Notes under the pieces: model-generated
The model's input: the letters and a program-made list of their open reading frames with translations, nothing else
What the model was told of the DNA's origin: nothing
Database searches by the model: none
Shown here: positions 19,286 through 28,269 of the stretch, in pieces
How the letters are laid out: every line of letters begins with the position of its first letter
Numbering within the stretch: position 1 is the stretch's first letter
NCBI GenBank assembly: GCA_033344815.1
Contig: JAWPMR010000001.1
Location: 4,574,136 to 4,638,135 of the forward strand
Direction: 5' to 3'
Source of the DNA: Paracoccaceae bacterium
GTDB lineage: Bacteria > Pseudomonadota > Alphaproteobacteria > Rhodobacterales > Rhodobacteraceae
Length of the DNA: 64,000 nucleotides
Position numbers and translations under genes: made by a program

Positions 19286-19977
19286 AAAGCGCCCACCTTT
19301 TTTGCGGCACGGCGCGCCAGCCATTCCGAGCCCAAAAGTGCCGCCATTGCGATCACCACGGAAACGATCACAAGCCGCCATGCGGAAGCTTCCCCACCGG
19401 GGATCTGCAAGAATGCGTAGATCGCGGAAGGCACAGTTTGCGTCTGGCCGGGGATGTTGGAGACAAAGGTGATGGTCGCGCCAAATTCGCCCATGGCCTT
19501 GGCAAAGGCAAGGATAGCCCCGGCGATGATCCCCGGCAGGATCAGCGGCAATGTGACGGTCACAAAGACCCAAATGCGCGAGGCCCCCAGCGTTCCGGCG
19601 GCTTGTTCCAGTTTCGGATCCACCGCTTCAATAGACAGCCGCATCGCCCGCACCATCAAAGGAAATGCCATCACGGCGGCGGCCAGCGCAGCCCCTGTCC
19701 AGCGAAAGGCAAAGACGATGCCAAGATCTTGAAGAAACCCGCCTACTGGACCCGTGGTGCCAAAAGTGACCAGCAACAGATATCCGGTAACGACAGGCGG
19801 CAGGATCAGAGGCAAATGCACCAGACCATTCACCAGCTGTTTTCCGGGAAAGTCACAGCGCGCCAGCACATAAGCGACCCAAAGCCCGACGGGAAGGCTT
19901 AGCAAGGTCGCCCAAAACGACACTTTGAGCGACAAGGCAACAGCGCGCCATTCTTCAGGTCCCAGCCATTCCGTCAT
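19282..19977 (-). CDS. modB: Molybdate ABC transporter permease ModB
   Basis: Inner-membrane permease, 231 residues, about five or six membrane segments. The segment LEQAAGTLGASRIWVFVTVT is the EAA loop; LPPVVTGYLLLV and GEFGATITFVSN are typical of ModB. ATG start overlaps the modA stop by 4 bp. Confidence 0.94.
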   Translation of the reverse strand: MTEWLGPEEWRAVALSLKVSFWATLLSLPVGLWVAYVLARCDFPGKQLVNGLVHLPLILPPVVTGYLLLVTFGTTGPVGGFLQDLGIVFAFRWTGAALAAAVMAFPLMVRAMRLSIEAVDPKLEQAAGTLGASRIWVFVTVTLPLILPGIIAGAILAFAKAMGEFGATITFVSNIPGQTQTVPSAIYAFLQIPGGEASAWRLVIVSVVIAMAALLGSEWLARRAAKKVGAL

Positions 19978-20765
19978 GAGGGTGGAACCAGAACGTCAAA
20001 GCCATGTTTTTCAAAAATCGCGCGGGATCTTTGTTGGCGTAAATGCGTGATAAACCGCGTCGTTGCGTCCGAGGATGGTCCCGCGACAAGGGCGACGGGA
20101 TAACGAATTTTCTCGTGGCTGCCGGAGGGGAACCTTGCCAGGATGCTGACGCGGGGCTCGGCCAGCGCGTCGGTTTCATAGACGATGCCGAAGGGCGCTT
20201 CGCCCCGCGCGACTAACGCCAGTGCCGCGCGCACATTGTCGGTTTGCGCAACCTGATCTTGCAACGCATCCCAGACGCCAAAAGAGTCCAAAGCGGTTTT
20301 ACCATAGATGCCTGCCGGTACCGCGTCGACCAGTGCCATTGCGATGCGATTTCCCTCAAGTGTTGCGAGCAGGGATGATGCGTTCATGTCAAAGGCTGCG
20401 GCCTGATCGACGTGCGCGATCAGGACCAGTTGATTGCCGAGAAGGTCAAAGCGACTATCTGGCGAAATGGCACCCCGCTCCTCCAGCCAGTCCATCCAAT
20501 CTGGGCTGGCCGCGATGAAGATATCGGCAGGTGCACCCAATGATATCTGACGTGCCAGGACTGAGGTGCCGGCATAGGATATGGCGGTGGTCTGATCGGT
20601 TTGATCCTCGAAGTCCGCTGCAACTTCATCCAGCGCTGTTTTCAAGCTGGCGGCAGCGAAAACGGTTGTTTCAGCTTGGACCATCGCGGGCGGCATCGCC
20701 AAGCACGCGAAAGAAAGCGCGCTAGTCCGCAGAAAGCGGCGTATGTAACGCGCAATTACACGCAC
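19974..20765 (-). CDS. modA: Molybdate-binding protein ModA
   Basis: Periplasmic binding protein of 263 residues with a signal peptide ending near VQA-ET. The mature N terminus TTVFAAASLKTALDEVA contains the conserved ASL oxyanion contact, and SYAGTSVLARQI gives the second serine contact typical of ModA. It starts the modABC operon. Supplies molybdenum for cofactor-containing enzymes such as the formate dehydrogenase encoded at 53-58 kb (inference). No ModE box or Moco riboswitch could be recognised upstream. Confidence 0.93.
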   Translation of the reverse strand: MRVIARYIRRFLRTSALSFACLAMPPAMVQAETTVFAAASLKTALDEVAADFEDQTDQTTAISYAGTSVLARQISLGAPADIFIAASPDWMDWLEERGAISPDSRFDLLGNQLVLIAHVDQAAAFDMNASSLLATLEGNRIAMALVDAVPAGIYGKTALDSFGVWDALQDQVAQTDNVRAALALVARGEAPFGIVYETDALAEPRVSILARFPSGSHEKIRYPVALVAGPSSDATTRFITHLRQQRSRAIFEKHGFDVLVPPS

Positions 20766-20821
20766 GTCAGCGGCCTTCCATTGATGCAGCAGTTCTGGGC
20801 AGTTGCGTTTGGAATAAGGAA

Positions 20822-20854
20822 TGAAACCGGTGTCATGAACGACACCCTGTTTCA
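20822..20854. repeat. Hairpin in front of modA
   Basis: TGAAACCGGTGTC (20822-20834) and GACACCCTGTTTCA (20841-20854) pair almost perfectly around a 6-base loop (one bulge). It lies between the end of arsJ (20996) and the start of modA (20765). There is no U-tract in either direction, so it may be an operator or a leader hairpin rather than a simple terminator. Confidence 0.6.
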
Positions 20855-20995
20855 GCCAGCGCGATGATGCAAGGCCGGGCAGTTTCGCCTGTCACATTCG
20901 ATTGGTTTTATGACATTTAAGATTAGGGTAACGCGCCTAGGCGGATTGTTAAGTTCGGCTCTGCTAGAGATGAATTTCAACCCGAAAAAAACAGG

Positions 20996-22270
20996 TCACG
21001 TAGCGCCTTTTAGCATTCCTGTCTCAGTTATGGGGCGCAACCGACTTGCGCCCAGCGTGCTCAGCGCCAAAAGTACCGCCGCCGTCGCGAGGCACAGTGG
21101 AAGCCCGCCGATCTGGTAGCTGAGACCCGACAAGACGGTGCCCATTAAGCGGCCAAGAGCGTTGGCCATATAGTAAAATCCCACGTCCATTGTGACCCGC
21201 GTCTCTGAGCTAAAGGCGAGAATGAGATAGGAATGCAACGCGGAGTTAACGGCGAAAAGCGCCCCAAAGAACAGCAAACCTGCAATCAATGTGGCCGTGA
21301 GCCAAGGCGTGGGTTCTGGCGTTACGAAGGCCAGCGCGGCCAGAAGGACAGGAATTGCAATGAGGCTTGCCCCCCAGTGACGGGCGCTGCGGATGATTTG
21401 TGCCTCAGCGCGATTGTGAGCGTCTAATATCCGGGGTGCATAGGCTTGCACCGCACCATAAAGGATGATCCACAGGGCCATGAAGCTGCCAATGGTGAAA
21501 AATGCCGTTCGGTTTCCCGCTTCTGATCCATCCGACAGCACCGAGTAAAAATAGATCGGGATGCCGACCACGAACCAGACATCGCGGGCTGCGAATAAGA
21601 ACATCCGTGAAAAGCTCAGCCAGTTAACATTGGCATTCTTGGAGAAAACTTCGCGAAATTTTGCATCCTTGCGACCCACAGGCAGTCCTTTGGGCATTTT
21701 GAGCGCAATTGCGACCAGGATACAGGCCAGAAGGGCTGCCATTCCCAAAACCGATGCTTTGAGACCCACCAGACCTAAAAGCACTGCGCCGAGCAGAAAT
21801 CCCAGCCCTTTGACGGCGTTTTTCGAACCCGTTAGCAGGGCAACCCAACGAAACAGGCCACCCTGTTCGGAAGGGGCCAGCACTTTCACCGCAGACTTTG
21901 CACTCATCTTCGACAGATCTTTAGCGACGCCCGAAGCCCCCTGAACGGCCATGACGTAGATAACAGAAACAGCTAGGGTCCAGTTCGGGTCCAGTTGCGC
22001 CAGAGCGATCAGCGCCGCGACCTGCAGGGCGAGCCCGGCATAGAGCGTCAATGTCAGTCCAAAACGTGCTGCAATCCAACCGGCGCTGAGATTGGTGATC
22101 ACGCCCGCGATTTCATAAAGCACAAACAGATAGGCCAGCTTTACTGGCGAAAAGCCGAGCGTGTGAAAGTGCAACAGAACCAACATGCGCAGCGCGCCAT
22201 CCGTCAGCATAAAGGCCCAATAGGCGGCAGTGACCGCGACATAGGCCGCCGCTGCGCGCGACTGGCTCAC
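20996..22270 (-). CDS. arsJ: ArsJ organoarsenical efflux permease (MFS)
   Basis: Major facilitator protein of 424 residues, about 12 membrane segments. The sequence ([18 protein letters not shown] start, then [20 protein letters not shown]) is that of ArsJ, which exports 1-arseno-3-phosphoglycerate made by a co-encoded GAPDH; this gives arsenate resistance without reduction. Start is GTG at 22270, overlapping the GAPDH stop by 4 bp (GTGA); the longer frame reaches into GAPDH. The pairing with GAPDH strongly supports the call. Confidence 0.9.
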   Translation of the reverse strand: MSQSRAAAAYVAVTAAYWAFMLTDGALRMLVLLHFHTLGFSPVKLAYLFVLYEIAGVITNLSAGWIAARFGLTLTLYAGLALQVAALIALAQLDPNWTLAVSVIYVMAVQGASGVAKDLSKMSAKSAVKVLAPSEQGGLFRWVALLTGSKNAVKGLGFLLGAVLLGLVGLKASVLGMAALLACILVAIALKMPKGLPVGRKDAKFREVFSKNANVNWLSFSRMFLFAARDVWFVVGIPIYFYSVLSDGSEAGNRTAFFTIGSFMALWIILYGAVQAYAPRILDAHNRAEAQIIRSARHWGASLIAIPVLLAALAFVTPEPTPWLTATLIAGLLFFGALFAVNSALHSYLILAFSSETRVTMDVGFYYMANALGRLMGTVLSGLSYQIGGLPLCLATAAVLLALSTLGASRLRPITETGMLKGAT

Positions 22271-23265
22271 AGGCTTTCGCCGACCATAAAGGCGACGTCC
22301 ACCAGCCGATTGGCATAGCCCCACTCATTGTCATACCAGACATAGACTTTCAGTTGGGTGCCGTTGATCACCATCGTCGAGGGGGCGTCCACAATGCCGG
22401 ATCGCGGGTCGTTAGTGTAATCTGCACTGACGAGCGGGCGTGTTTCATAGCCCAAAATACCCTTGAGATCACCGTTTGCCGCCGTTTCGAAAAGAGCATT
22501 CACTTCATCAACTGTTGTTTCGCGTTCCAGTTCGAAAACGCAATCGGTAAGTGAGGCATTCAACAGAGGGACCCGTACGGCGTGACCATTCAGACGCCCC
22601 TTGAGTTCCGGATAAATCAGGGTAATCGCCGTTGCACTGCCCGTCGTGGTGGGGATCAGAGAATTCAGCGCAGAACGGGCGCGGCGTAGATCCTTGGCAG
22701 GGCGGTCCACAATCGTTTGGGTGTTGGTCACATCGTGGATTGTCGTGATCGACCCGTGTTTGATCCCGAGGTTTTCGTGCACAACCTTGACGACGGGCGC
22801 GATGCAGTTGGTGGTACAACTGGCAGCAGTGACAATTTTGTGCCGCTCCGGGTCGTAAGCTTTATTGTTCACGCCAAAGACAACATTGGCGGTCGGTCCG
22901 TCCTTAACCGGCGCAGAGACCACAACCTTTTTCACACCAGCGGCGAAATAGGGGGCCAGGCGCGCTTCGGTCTTGAAAACACCGGTACAGTCGATCACCA
23001 CGTCGACACCGTCCAGCGGCAGTTGCGCGAGCTGCGTTTTATTGTGAACAGGCAGTTTCGTACCATCGATTTTTATACTGTCTGCATCCGCGCTGAAACG
23101 GGCGGGCCAGCGTCCATGCACGCTGTCAAACTCCAACAAATGCGCATGCATCGCCGGATCACCGACCGCATCATTGATCCACGCAATTTCAGCACCGCGT
23201 TCCAGCAGCGGTCGCAGGGCCAGTTTGCCAATGCGGCCCAGACCGTTGATCGCATAGACGGTCAT
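22267..23265 (-). CDS. gap: Glyceraldehyde-3-phosphate dehydrogenase of the arsJ operon
   Basis: Type I GAPDH, 332 residues. NAD-binding [15 protein letters not shown] is at the N terminus, the catalytic Cys lies in [12 protein letters not shown], and [12 protein letters not shown] closes the protein. In ars operons this enzyme accepts arsenate instead of phosphate and makes 1-arseno-3-phosphoglycerate, which ArsJ exports. Start is ATG at 23265 with GGAG upstream, sharing one base with the stop of the ArsR-ArsC gene; the preceding TTG at 23268 is not needed. Confidence 0.93.
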   Translation of the reverse strand: MTVYAINGLGRIGKLALRPLLERGAEIAWINDAVGDPAMHAHLLEFDSVHGRWPARFSADADSIKIDGTKLPVHNKTQLAQLPLDGVDVVIDCTGVFKTEARLAPYFAAGVKKVVVSAPVKDGPTANVVFGVNNKAYDPERHKIVTAASCTTNCIAPVVKVVHENLGIKHGSITTIHDVTNTQTIVDRPAKDLRRARSALNSLIPTTTGSATAITLIYPELKGRLNGHAVRVPLLNASLTDCVFELERETTVDEVNALFETAANGDLKGILGYETRPLVSADYTNDPRSGIVDAPSTMVINGTQLKVYVWYDNEWGYANRLVDVAFMVGESL

Positions 23266-24110
23266 CAAGAGACTCCTTCAAGAGCGCGGACCGCGATGTC
23301 ATCCACTGCGGCTTGCAGAGATGTTCTGCTATGGGTGTCAAATGGCAAAGCTGCAAAGGCTTTGATGCGATTGCTCAGAGCGCCATAAGTGAGTTGAAAC
23401 GCAAGCCTGCGTTCGGCAAGCGTGCCTGTGGCTTGTACCGGGTCAGGAAGACCCCAATGCCCGCTGATCGGTTGGCCTTCCCAGGCAGGACATTCTTCAT
23501 TTGCGGCGCGATTGCAAACGGTGAACACAAAATCCATTTTGGGCGCATTCGAGCTCTGAAACTCAGAAATGTGTTTAGATCGCAGTGTGGATATTTCATG
23601 GCCTTTTGATTGCAGCATTTCTACTGCGAGTGGATTGAGTTCTGATCCGGGCGTTGTCCCTGCAGAGTAGACCGTGAATTGGCTTCCTTCGAGATCGCGC
23701 AAAATCGTTTCTGCAAAAATGGATCTTGCAGAATTCCCAGTGCAGATGAACAGAACGTTGAGCGGTTTGCCTGCCGCGGCACGCTGTATCTGGGCCAAGG
23801 GGTTTGCGAACGATGGGCATAAATCTGGCCGACCCCGACAACAATCTGTGACAATGAAATCAATGAGTTCCGCCGTCGCTTTGGTATTGGCGCGGTATTG
23901 CAGTGATGTGCCAACCCGGTTTTTCGATATGAGGTTCGCATCACTTAAAATCGACAGATACACAGAGGTCGTCGAAGGCTTCAAATCCAAAGCCGATGCG
24001 ATTTCCCCGGCGGGTACGGCATCAGGGAGCCTGCGCATCAGCATCCGGAAAACGGAAAGGCGCTGTGGATGGCTCAGTGCCGTCAGGCGTAAAAGAGATT
24101 CTATTTCCAT
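23265..24110 (-). CDS. ArsR regulator fused to arsenate reductase (ArsR-ArsC)
   Basis: A 281-residue two-domain protein. Residues 1-100 form an ArsR winged helix ([20 protein letters not shown]) ending in Cys90, Cys91 and Cys98, a likely As(III) site. Residues 117-265 form a low-molecular-weight-phosphatase-type arsenate reductase: P-loop [10 protein letters not shown] (Cys123 to Arg129) and the redox pair Cys199 and Cys207 before SGHWGLPDP. It can thus sense As(III) and reduce As(V). First gene of the ars operon, probably autoregulated through the palindrome covering its start codon. No ribosome-binding site is visible, which fits a leaderless mRNA. Confidence 0.92.
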   Translation of the reverse strand: MEIESLLRLTALSHPQRLSVFRMLMRRLPDAVPAGEIASALDLKPSTTSVYLSILSDANLISKNRVGTSLQYRANTKATAELIDFIVTDCCRGRPDLCPSFANPLAQIQRAAAGKPLNVLFICTGNSARSIFAETILRDLEGSQFTVYSAGTTPGSELNPLAVEMLQSKGHEISTLRSKHISEFQSSNAPKMDFVFTVCNRAANEECPAWEGQPISGHWGLPDPVQATGTLAERRLAFQLTYGALSNRIKAFAALPFDTHSRTSLQAAVDDIAVRALEGVS

Positions 24111-24129
24111 AATTTATAAATAACGGAAA
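24104..24129 (-). promoter_or_regulatory. Probable ArsR operator overlapping start codon and -10
   Basis: A 26-bp imperfect palindrome with 11 of 13 pairs matched, outer arms TTTCC/GGAAA and a perfect ATTTATAAAT core. It covers the likely -10 element and the ATG of the arsR-arsC gene, a position where a bound ArsR dimer would block initiation. Confidence 0.65.
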
Positions 24130-24144
24130 TAATGCTTCACGCAA
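24117..24144 (-). promoter_or_regulatory. Likely promoter of the ars operon (leaderless)
   Basis: On the minus strand, TTGCGT (24144-24139), a 16-base spacer and TATTTA (24122-24117) form a sigma-70-like promoter. Only six bases separate the -10 from the ATG, so transcription would begin at or beside the start codon. Confidence 0.5.
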
Positions 24145-24195
24145 TAGTTTTGACTGCTGCGCAACGCTTATTTCGCGCGGGACATTCCAGCTAAG

Positions 24196-24984
24196 TCAGT
24201 CCAGTTTGAAGCCAATGTCTTGGATAAATGTCGCAAAATCTGTGCGCTGTGGGGATGCGTACATTTTGGCTTTGGCTTCGGACCAACCCGGTCCATCCGC
24301 GCCCGCTAGCCGTCGCGTATCATACTCGTGCACTTCGCCCTCTGCAATGTCAGCAAACTGATCGTGGTGCATCGTCTTGGTCAGCGGCAACCGCGCACTG
24401 ATTGGGGGTGTCTGTGCAGGATGCCCGACGGCCAAGCCGGCGACCGGAAAGACGTGGTCGGGAAGTTTAAGCAGGTCTTTTACCTCGGGCAGATGATTGC
24501 GTATCGTGCTGATTGGACAGCACCCCAGACCCGTGCTTTCTGCCGCCATCACGAAGAACGCGAGCGCGATGCCTGCGTCTACGCTGGCGTTGAAAAACGC
24601 ATCCAGATGGTCGTTTGGAAATGGCTGTTCCTGCCACTTCTGAATTTGCCTTTGGCGTCGATTATTGGCCAGAAAGATAACCATTGCTGGCGCATCGGCG
24701 ATCCAGTCCTGTGCGATCAACAAGGTTTTCAGATTTTCTAAGAGGGACGGATCGGTGACGATCAGGATATCGCGTTGTTGCAGATCGCTCTTGGAGGGGG
24801 CGCATAAGGCCGCCGCGCAAAGTGTTTCCAAAACAGCCCGTTCCACAGGGTCTGGTCGGAAACGTCGACACGACCCGCGCGCGGCCAAGCTGTTGAGGGC
24901 TGCATTTTCTGCCAGCGGTTCAGGCACAGCCAATTTATCACCGAAACGCTGAGAAAAAAGTTGATTAAGCGACGCTTCAGACAT
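24196..24984 (-). CDS. Nitroreductase-family flavoprotein
   Basis: A 262-residue FMN-dependent reductase of the NfsA/NfrA type. Near the N terminus RGSCRRFRPDPVERAVLE carries the FMN-contacting Arg residues; CAPSKSDLQQRDILIV and AAESTGLGCCPIS are also family segments. It is expected to reduce nitro compounds, quinones or flavins with NAD(P)H. ATG at 24984 is preferred to the TTG at 24999. Divergent from the succinate dehydrogenase-like operon, with a 124-bp shared region holding a palindrome at 25061-25075. Confidence 0.85.
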   Translation of the reverse strand: MSEASLNQLFSQRFGDKLAVPEPLAENAALNSLAARGSCRRFRPDPVERAVLETLCAAALCAPSKSDLQQRDILIVTDPSLLENLKTLLIAQDWIADAPAMVIFLANNRRQRQIQKWQEQPFPNDHLDAFFNASVDAGIALAFFVMAAESTGLGCCPISTIRNHLPEVKDLLKLPDHVFPVAGLAVGHPAQTPPISARLPLTKTMHHDQFADIAEGEVHEYDTRRLAGADGPGWSEAKAKMYASPQRTDFATFIQDIGFKLD

Positions 24985-25060
24985 GGGAATACACTGCAAT
25001 ATTGTAAATAAATCTTACAGAAACCATTAGAACTTATTCCTTCTCGTTAGCATTTCTGGC

Positions 25061-25075
25061 GTTTATAGCATAAAC
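25061..25075. promoter_or_regulatory. Palindrome in divergent promoter region
   Basis: GTTTAT-AGC-ATAAAC is a perfect inverted repeat 34 bases before the start of the iron-sulphur subunit gene. Candidate operator or part of a promoter; no cognate regulator is encoded beside it. Confidence 0.35.
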
Positions 25076-25108
25076 CCGACGCAAACAGCCACAAGTCAGG
25101 AATCCCCT

Positions 25109-25837
25109 TTGGACGGACGATCCGACCCCCTTCACGTATCAGTATGGCGTGGAAATCCGGATGGCGGGTATTTCCAGGAGTTCGAGGTGCCTGCGCTGGA
25201 AAACCAGACAATTCTGGATGTCGTGTCGTGGATTCAACAATATGCTGATGCCACGTTGACCTATCGTTTTGCCTGTCGCGTCGGGATGTGCGGATCTTGT
25301 GCGATGATGGTGAATGGGCAACCACGGTGGACCTGTCGGACCCATGTAAAGAAGGTCCTCAAAGACCGAAAGGTCGAAATCGCACCGTTGCGAAATCTGC
25401 CTGTTATCAAGGACCTCGCGGCCGATATGGATCCCTTCTTTGATAAATGGGTTGCTGCAGGTGGCGCACATGCGCCCAGTGCCTCGCGGGACGATCCAAT
25501 TGCGGCAATTGATCCGACGGATGGCGTGCGTGTTGAAGCCAGTGCAGGGATCGAGTGCATCAACTGTTCAATCTGCTATGCGGCCTGTGACACCGTGGCG
25601 GGAAATCCTGATTACTTGGGTCCAGCGGCTTTGCAGCGCGCTTGGACCCTTTTGAACGACGAAAAACATGGTGATCGTGACAGCATCCTAGATACGGTTT
25701 CCGGCGCGGGTGGTTGCCACAATTGCCATTCCATGGGCAGTTGCACCGTCTTCTGTCCCAACGACCTCGATCCGATGTCGGCGATTGCCGGTTTGAAGCG
25801 GGAGACGACAAAGCGTTTCTTTGGGAGGCGCAAATAG
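25109..25837 (+). CDS. Succinate dehydrogenase/fumarate reductase-like iron-sulphur subunit
   Basis: A 242-residue electron-transfer subunit. Ligands for [2Fe-2S] are Cys56, Cys61, Cys64 and Cys76 (CRVGMCGSCAMMVNG); [4Fe-4S] Cys150, 153, 156 and Cys212 or 216; [3Fe-4S] from Cys160 and the CHSMGSC-TVFC stretch. There is one extra Cys (203) ahead of the canonical CHSMGSC motif. Start is TTG at 25109; no ATG is available, and AGGA lies upstream. First gene of a seven-gene operon, passing electrons from the flavoprotein to the two membrane anchors. Confidence 0.88.
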   Translation: MDGRSDPLHVSVWRGNPDGGYFQEFEVPALENQTILDVVSWIQQYADATLTYRFACRVGMCGSCAMMVNGQPRWTCRTHVKKVLKDRKVEIAPLRNLPVIKDLAADMDPFFDKWVAAGGAHAPSASRDDPIAAIDPTDGVRVEASAGIECINCSICYAACDTVAGNPDYLGPAALQRAWTLLNDEKHGDRDSILDTVSGAGGCHNCHSMGSCTVFCPNDLDPMSAIAGLKRETTKRFFGRRK

Positions 25838-25840
25838 GCG

Positions 25841-26182
25841 ATGCTTGATCTACGTCTCTACATGCTGCAACGGATCACGGCGCTGATCATGGCGCCGCTG
25901 ACGCTCGGGCATATCGCGGTGATGATCTATGCTGTGCAAGGCGGGCTCTCGGCTGAAGAAATACTGGGGCGTACGCAGGGTTCTGTTTTCTGGTTTCTGT
26001 TCTACGGATCCTTTGTGGTGGCGGTCTCCGTACACGCAGCGATCGGGTTGCGCGTGATCTTTCACGAAACTTTTGGCCTGCGCGGCCGTTCGTTGAATTT
26101 GTTTATGTGGGGCACGGGGCTGGTGTTGCTTTGCATGGGGCTACAAGCATTGATTGCGGTGACATGGGCGGGCGGCCCGTGA
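25841..26182 (+). CDS. Succinate dehydrogenase/fumarate reductase-like membrane anchor (first cytochrome b subunit)
   Basis: A 113-residue membrane protein with three hydrophobic segments. LQRITALIMAPLTLGHIAVM with its His and a second His in VSVHAAIGLRVIFHE are likely haem ligands. Three bases after the iron-sulphur subunit gene and overlapping the next anchor by 4 bp. It would anchor the complex and contact the quinone pool. Confidence 0.82.
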   Translation: MLDLRLYMLQRITALIMAPLTLGHIAVMIYAVQGGLSAEEILGRTQGSVFWFLFYGSFVVAVSVHAAIGLRVIFHETFGLRGRSLNLFMWGTGLVLLCMGLQALIAVTWAGGP

Positions 26183-26517
26183 GACCAGCGCGTACGCATC
26201 CGCTCTGGCTGGCTTTCGTCCTGCACCGCGTGTCTGGTGTCGCGCTTGCCTTGTTTTTACCAGTGCATTTCTGGGTTTTATCCTACGCGCTGACACAACC
26301 AGAGAAGCTAAACCAGTTTCTAAGCTTTGCCGAACAACCCATTGTTAAATTGGCAGAGTTCGGATTGGTTTTTCTGTTAGCGGTCCACGCGTTTGGGGGC
26401 ATAAGACTGATGGCGATGGAGTGGTTGCCATGGTCCGCGCCGCAAAAAACACTGGCGGCGGGCGCGGTCGGAGTCGCGTTTTTAATTTCGGGCACATTCT
26501 TTTTGCAGGTAGTCTAG
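26179..26517 (+). CDS. Succinate dehydrogenase/fumarate reductase-like membrane anchor (second cytochrome b subunit)
   Basis: A 112-residue membrane protein with three hydrophobic segments. The N-terminal HPLWLAFVLHRVSGVALALF, with its RxSG motif, and FLLAVHAFGGIRLM are typical of SdhC/FrdC-type anchors with haem-ligand His. Start set at GTG 26179, which overlaps the stop of the previous gene (GTGA); the frame is open further upstream inside that gene. Confidence 0.83.
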   Translation: MRPARTHPLWLAFVLHRVSGVALALFLPVHFWVLSYALTQPEKLNQFLSFAEQPIVKLAEFGLVFLLAVHAFGGIRLMAMEWLPWSAPQKTLAAGAVGVAFLISGTFFLQVV

Positions 26518-26520
26518 GAC

Positions 26521-28269
26521 ATGGAAATTCAGCGGCACGACACCGATATCTTGATCCTTGGCACTGGCGGTGCAGGCCTGTTTGCAGCGCTCCATGCGCA
26601 ACAGGCCGCACCTGCGGGCACGAAAATCACAATCGCGGTCAAAGGGTTGATTGGCAAATGTGGTTGCACGCGAATGGTGCAAGGCGGGTACAATGTGGCG
26701 CTTGGCGGCGGCGACACGGTTGAGCGGCATTTCATGGATACGATTGAGGGCGGCAAATGGTTGCCCAATCAGGATATGGCGTGGCGCTTGTGCGAGCAGG
26801 CGGTGGTGCGTATCCGAGAACTGGAAAATGAAATTGGCTGTTTCTTTGATCGCAACCCGGATGGGACTTTGCATCAAAAGGCTTTTGCGGGGCAAACGGC
26901 GGATCGTACAGTGCACAAAGGCGATTTGACCGGCATCGAGATCATCAACCGTCTGATGGAACAGGTACTGAGCCGACCTGTGGAAAAACTGCAAGAGCAC
27001 CGTGCGATTGGACTGATCCCAACCAAAGACGGCAACGCGCTGGCAGGTGTTCTAATGATCGACATGCGAACGGGAAAATTCCGTTTCGTCAGGGCCAAAA
27101 CGGTTTTGATGGCGACGGGCGGTGGCCCGACCATGTATAAATACCACACGCCAAGTGGCGACAAGACCATGGACGGTTTGGCCATGGCGTTGCGGGCGGG
27201 ATTGCCGCTGCGCGATATGGAAATGGTGCAGTTTCATCCGACCGGGCTTCTGGCTGGCGAGCATAGCCGTATGACCGGCACGGTGCTCGAAGAGGGGCTG
27301 CGGGGGGCTGGTGGACAACTGCTGAATGGCGCGGGCCAGCGGTTCATGTTCGATTATGACGGCAAGGGCGAGCGCGCTACGCGCGATGTTGTCAGTCGGG
27401 GTATTTATGCCGAAATGCGCAAAAGTAATGATCCTGGACAGGTGGGCATGTTCATTTCCATGGCGCATCTTGGGCCAGACAATGTGCGGACCAAATTCAA
27501 GGGCATGGTGAAGCGGTGTGAGGACAGTGGCCTTGATCTTGCCGGTGGTTTGGTCGAGGTCGTCCCGACGGCGCATTATTTCATGGGGGGTGTTGTGGTC
27601 GATGTGGACACACGCACCGCACTTGAGGGGCTTTATGTGGCGGGTGAAGACGCGGGTGGTGCGCATGGTTCCAACCGTTTAGGCGGGAATGGTGTTGCGA
27701 ATTCAACGGTATATGGGGGCATTGCAGGCGACATCATGGGCGCTGATATCCGATCCATGGAAGCGCTGCGCGACCCGGATGAGAATGTGTTGGCCGCTGA
27801 ATATGATCGGGCTTGCCATCCGCTGACGCGGCCTCCTGATCTGGTGCAGCCCTTGCGCAACCGCCTGCAAGAAGCGATGTGGGAAGATGTTGGCGTCATG
27901 CGCGACGCCGCTGGCATGGCGCGGGGACTGACGCGCATCGAGGCGATCCGCAAGGATTTGATGGAGGTCGGCGTTGCATCGGACAATCTGGCGTTCAACC
28001 TGACATGGCATGATTGGCTGAACATGGCCAGCTTGTGTGAGGTGTCGGAGGTGATCACCAGAGCGGCGCTGGCGCGTGAAAATTCGCGGGGCGCGCACTA
28101 CCGGGAGGACTTTCCCGAGGCTGGCGATATGGCGGCATCCTATTATACAGTGGTCAAGCGGGATGGCACCGGGATGAATGTCGCCCGCGAAGATGTTGAT
28201 TTTTCAATCGTTCACCACGGTGAGACCATCTTGCCAGAGGGTGAACCTGAAACACTGGTGGCGACATAA
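26521..28269 (+). CDS. Succinate dehydrogenase/fumarate reductase-like flavoprotein subunit
   Basis: FAD-binding catalytic subunit, 582 residues. The Rossmann motif is ILGTGGAGLFAALHA. At the place where SdhA/FrdA carry the FAD-linking His (H-T-x-x-x-Q-G-G) this protein has Cys49 (C-T-R-M-V-Q-G-G), so the normal histidyl-FAD bond cannot form. Active-site His239 (QFHPTG) and His352 (AHYFMGG), and the C-terminal FAD segment GSNRLGGNGVANS, are conserved. With the iron-sulphur and two anchor subunits it forms a four-part membrane complex. Substrate may be succinate/fumarate or a related dicarboxylate; the co-encoded fumarase supports C4 chemistry. Confidence 0.87.
   Translation: MEIQRHDTDILILGTGGAGLFAALHAQQAAPAGTKITIAVKGLIGKCGCTRMVQGGYNVALGGGDTVERHFMDTIEGGKWLPNQDMAWRLCEQAVVRIRELENEIGCFFDRNPDGTLHQKAFAGQTADRTVHKGDLTGIEIINRLMEQVLSRPVEKLQEHRAIGLIPTKDGNALAGVLMIDMRTGKFRFVRAKTVLMATGGGPTMYKYHTPSGDKTMDGLAMALRAGLPLRDMEMVQFHPTGLLAGEHSRMTGTVLEEGLRGAGGQLLNGAGQRFMFDYDGKGERATRDVVSRGIYAEMRKSNDPGQVGMFISMAHLGPDNVRTKFKGMVKRCEDSGLDLAGGLVEVVPTAHYFMGGVVVDVDTRTALEGLYVAGEDAGGAHGSNRLGGNGVANSTVYGGIAGDIMGADIRSMEALRDPDENVLAAEYDRACHPLTRPPDLVQPLRNRLQEAMWEDVGVMRDAAGMARGLTRIEAIRKDLMEVGVASDNLAFNLTWHDWLNMASLCEVSEVITRAALARENSRGAHYREDFPEAGDMAASYYTVVKRDGTGMNVAREDVDFSIVHHGETILPEGEPETLVAT

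Noticed and set aside
18206-19573. ModC with a 96-residue N-terminal extension
   Set aside because: The extra part lies inside modB in another frame and has no transporter feature; the ATG at 19285 overlaps the modB stop in the usual way.
20766-20995. Moco riboswitch or ModE box upstream of modA
   Set aside because: Only a simple hairpin is visible; none of the conserved features of either element could be recognised.
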